NCBI GenBank assembly: GCA_963748985.1
Contig: CAVVKQ010000011.1
Span: 1-64,000 of the forward strand
Direction of reading: 5' to 3'
Length of the DNA: 64,000 nt
From: RPQJ01 sp963748985
GTDB taxonomy: Bacteria > Pseudomonadota > Gammaproteobacteria > Steroidobacterales > Steroidobacteraceae
The notes beneath the pieces were generated by a model. It saw nothing but the letters and a program-made list of their open reading frames with translations. It was not told the DNA's origin and ran no database searches. The first letter of the stretch is position 1; each line of letters starts with the position of its first letter. A program made the translations under genes and the position numbers. Below, piece after piece: positions 62,407 through 64,000 of this stretch.

Positions 62407-63267
62407 ATGGCCACCGAAGTCTCCCAGCTGATCGCGGAAGGCCGCTTGCGCTTGCAGCGCGTGACGGACCAGCCGAGTCATGAAGCCGAGATCCTGCTTG
62501 CCGCCGCGCTCGGCAAGTCGCGCGCCTGGATCAAGGCCCACCCCGAAGAACGCATCCTCGACTGCGAAGCCACGGACCGCTACGAGGCCTATGTCACGCG
62601 GCGCGCGCACGGCGAACCGGTGGCCTACGTCCTCGGCGAGAAGGAATTCTGGTCGTTGCCGCTCGAGGTCACGCCGGACGTGCTCATTCCACGACCCGAG
62701 ACCGAACTCGTCGTCGAACTCGCCCTGACCCACCTCCCGCGCGACCAGGAGGCGCGGGTGCTCGACCTCGCAGCGGGCAGCGGTGCGATTGCACTGGCTC
62801 TTGCCCGGGAGCTGCCGCGCACGACCGTCGTTGGCACGGACATCTCTGCGGCGGCCATCGCCGTGGCACGACGCAACGCGCAACGACTCGGCCTCGCCAA
62901 CGTCCAGTTCAGGACGGGTAATTGGTTCGAGCCGGTCACGGTAGAACGGTTCGACCTGATCGCCAGCAATCCTCCGTACATCGCTGAATCCGACGATCGC
63001 GTCGAACCAGCCGTGCGCCGCTTCGAACCGCACGCTGCGTTGTTCGGCGGAACGGACGGACTCGAGGCATTGCGGATGATCGCCGGCACGGCGGGCGGTC
63101 ACCTGTCGCCAGGAGGTTGGCTGGTCGTCGAGCACGGGGACCGGCAGGGCATTGCCGTACGCGAACTGCTGGGTGGGGCGGGGTTCGCCGAAGTCACGAC
63201 CCACCAGGACCTGGCCGGTCTCGACCGCTGCACCGCAGGCCGCTGGCCGGGAAGCCCCGGCGCGTGA
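62407..63267 (+). CDS. prmC: Release-factor glutamine methyltransferase PrmC
   Basis: Methylates the GGQ glutamine of RF1 and RF2. 286 residues: N-terminal helical domain, VLIPRPETELVVELAL, SAM site VLDLAAGSGAIALALAREL (about 117-135) and the catalytic FDLIASNPPYIAE. It follows its substrate gene prfA, the usual pairing, but here separated by element B3. ATG 62407; the seven bases before it (TTCCCCC) contain no Shine-Dalgarno. Confidence 0.95.
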   Translation: MATEVSQLIAEGRLRLQRVTDQPSHEAEILLAAALGKSRAWIKAHPEERILDCEATDRYEAYVTRRAHGEPVAYVLGEKEFWSLPLEVTPDVLIPRPETELVVELALTHLPRDQEARVLDLAAGSGAIALALARELPRTTVVGTDISAAAIAVARRNAQRLGLANVQFRTGNWFEPVTVERFDLIASNPPYIAESDDRVEPAVRRFEPHAALFGGTDGLEALRMIAGTAGGHLSPGGWLVVEHGDRQGIAVRELLGGAGFAEVTTHQDLAGLDRCTAGRWPGSPGA

Positions 63268-63337
63268 CATCGAGCCGCCGCCCGTTCACTATGCGCACCC
63301 TCTTTCGTACCACTTTTCGCAGGCAGGTCACGCAGCC

Positions 63338-63832
63338 ATGATCCGATTCGAAACTTCGCTCGGCGCGTTCACGATCGAACTCTTCGAGAAGGATGCGCCC
63401 GTAACGGTGCAGAATTTTCTCGACTACGTCGACGCCGGCCATTTTGACGGCACCGTCTTCCATCGCGTGATCCCTGGCTTCGTCGTGCAGGGCGGCGGCA
63501 TGACCGAGGACATGAAGCAGAAGTCGACGCGCACGCCGATCAAGAACGAAGCCAACAACGGCGTCAAGAACCGGCGCGGCACGCTATCGATGGCGCGCAC
63601 CAACGATCCGCACAGCGCCACGTCGCAGTTCTTCATCAACCTGGTCGACAACTCCAGCCTCGACCCGGGCCGCGGCGGCGCCGGCTATGCCGTGTTCGGC
63701 TGCGTCTCCGAGGGCATGTCGGTGATCGACGCAATGGCCAAGGTGAAGACTGGCCGTCGCGGCATGCACGACGACGTGCCGGTCGAGCCGGTCAAGGTCA
63801 TCAGCGCGAAGCGCGTCGCAGCCGCACAGTAA
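63338..63832 (+). CDS. ppiB: Cyclophilin-type peptidyl-prolyl cis-trans isomerase
   Basis: Cytoplasmic PPIase, 164 residues, no signal peptide from ATG 63338. FDGTVFHRVIPGFVVQGGG, RGTLSMARTNDPHSATSQFFINLVDN and AGYAVFGCVSEGMSV are the canonical active-site blocks (Arg, Phe, Met, Gln, Trp-equivalent). Upstream open codons across prmC's end are out of family. Matches E. coli PpiB in length. Confidence 0.94.
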   Translation: MIRFETSLGAFTIELFEKDAPVTVQNFLDYVDAGHFDGTVFHRVIPGFVVQGGGMTEDMKQKSTRTPIKNEANNGVKNRRGTLSMARTNDPHSATSQFFINLVDNSSLDPGRGGAGYAVFGCVSEGMSVIDAMAKVKTGRRGMHDDVPVEPVKVISAKRVAAAQ

Positions 63833-63871
63833 TACACGCAGCAATCCGCAACTTTTCCGGGGCAACAGCGA

Positions 63872-64000
63872 ATGGCGAAACGTCGGCGCGGGCTGGCGGG
63901 CCGGACCCTGCGCAGTCTGCTGTTCGCAGGTCTCGCCTGGGCGGCGCTGACGCTGGTGACCGTGGTCGCGTTCCGCTGGATCGACCCACCCTTTACGACC
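63872..64000 (+). CDS. mtgA: Monofunctional peptidoglycan transglycosylase MtgA, 3' end cut by window edge
   Basis: Only 43 codons are in the window: a basic start (MAKRRRGLAGRTLRS), one transmembrane helix (LLFAGLAWAALTLVTVVAF) and RWIDPPFTT. The RWIDPP-type sequence right after the anchor is characteristic of MtgA N-termini before the GT51 domain. The catalytic part lies beyond the window, so the call rests on a short stretch. Confidence 0.7.
   Translation, partial: MAKRRRGLAGRTLRSLLFAGLAWAALTLVTVVAFRWIDPPFTT

Overview
The window is high-GC bacterial chromosome and reads as Gammaproteobacteria. The diagnostic blocks are lolB-ispE-tRNA(Gln)-prs-rplY-pth-ychF, hemA-prfA-prmC, a fused RlmKL, and aceK next to icd. 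The style of the accessory genes (CadC-like TPR signalling protein, TorF porin, polyphosphate glucokinase) suggests a Steroidobacter/Xanthomonad-like lineage. That placement is inference; no rRNA gene is present.

Layout. 0-7.5 kb (+): the end of icd, aceK, a GT39 membrane glycosyltransferase, then a secreted pair made of a kinase-fold protein and a Shelph-type metallophosphatase carrying a second kinase-like domain. 7.5-15.3 kb (-): an NTP/NDP translocase with a cadherin-like tail, a lipoprotein, a winged-helix/TPR protein, and a coupled ybdL-yafV-trans-sulfuration enzyme operon. 15.5-28.8 kb: a polyamine island. On the minus strand the order is exactly spuA-B-C-D-E-F-G-H (glutamyl-polyamine hydrolase, synthetase, aminotransferase, two binding proteins, ABC ATPase, two permeases), followed by ppgK and an esterase remnant. 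Divergently lie a second glutamyl-polyamine synthetase and an FAD oxidase. 29-37.7 kb (-): queD, rlmL, an exonuclease/GIY-YIG fusion, a frameshifted N-carbamoylputrescine amidase, a MaoC-Pta fusion, a PuuC-type aldehyde dehydrogenase and the regulator puuR. A BauA-type beta-alanine aminotransferase diverges from puuR. 39-52.6 kb: TorF porin, a PRPP synthetase paralogue, raiA, a kinase/P-loop fusion, a dicarboxylate symporter, an orphan amidotransferase-like protein, a DNA glycosylase, a probably acquired glycosyltransferase, small stress and membrane proteins, and tRNA-Met. 52.7-64 kb: housekeeping genes.

Polyamine logic. Uptake (SpuD-H), gamma-glutamylation (SpuB/SpuI), oxidation (PuuB), dehydrogenation (PuuC), hydrolysis (SpuA), transamination (SpuC, BauA) and control (PuuR) are nearly all here, so putrescine/spermidine is probably used as a carbon and nitrogen source.

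Most unusual signal. Five intergenic elements are built from inverted arrays of 7-bp units, in two related types: GGGG(A/T)TA, which is telomere/G-quadruplex-like, and GTGA(N)TA. Three share a GTCGGA-like inner cap. All sit directly after stop codons, and the GTGA type supplies or abuts the stop codons of pth, prs and prfA. A perfect 29-bp inverted repeat occurs separately near 15.4 kb.

Four otherwise convincing genes carry single frameshifts (near 5330, 6870, 12335 and 33500). These are either assembly indels or real decay, and coordinates there should be read accordingly.
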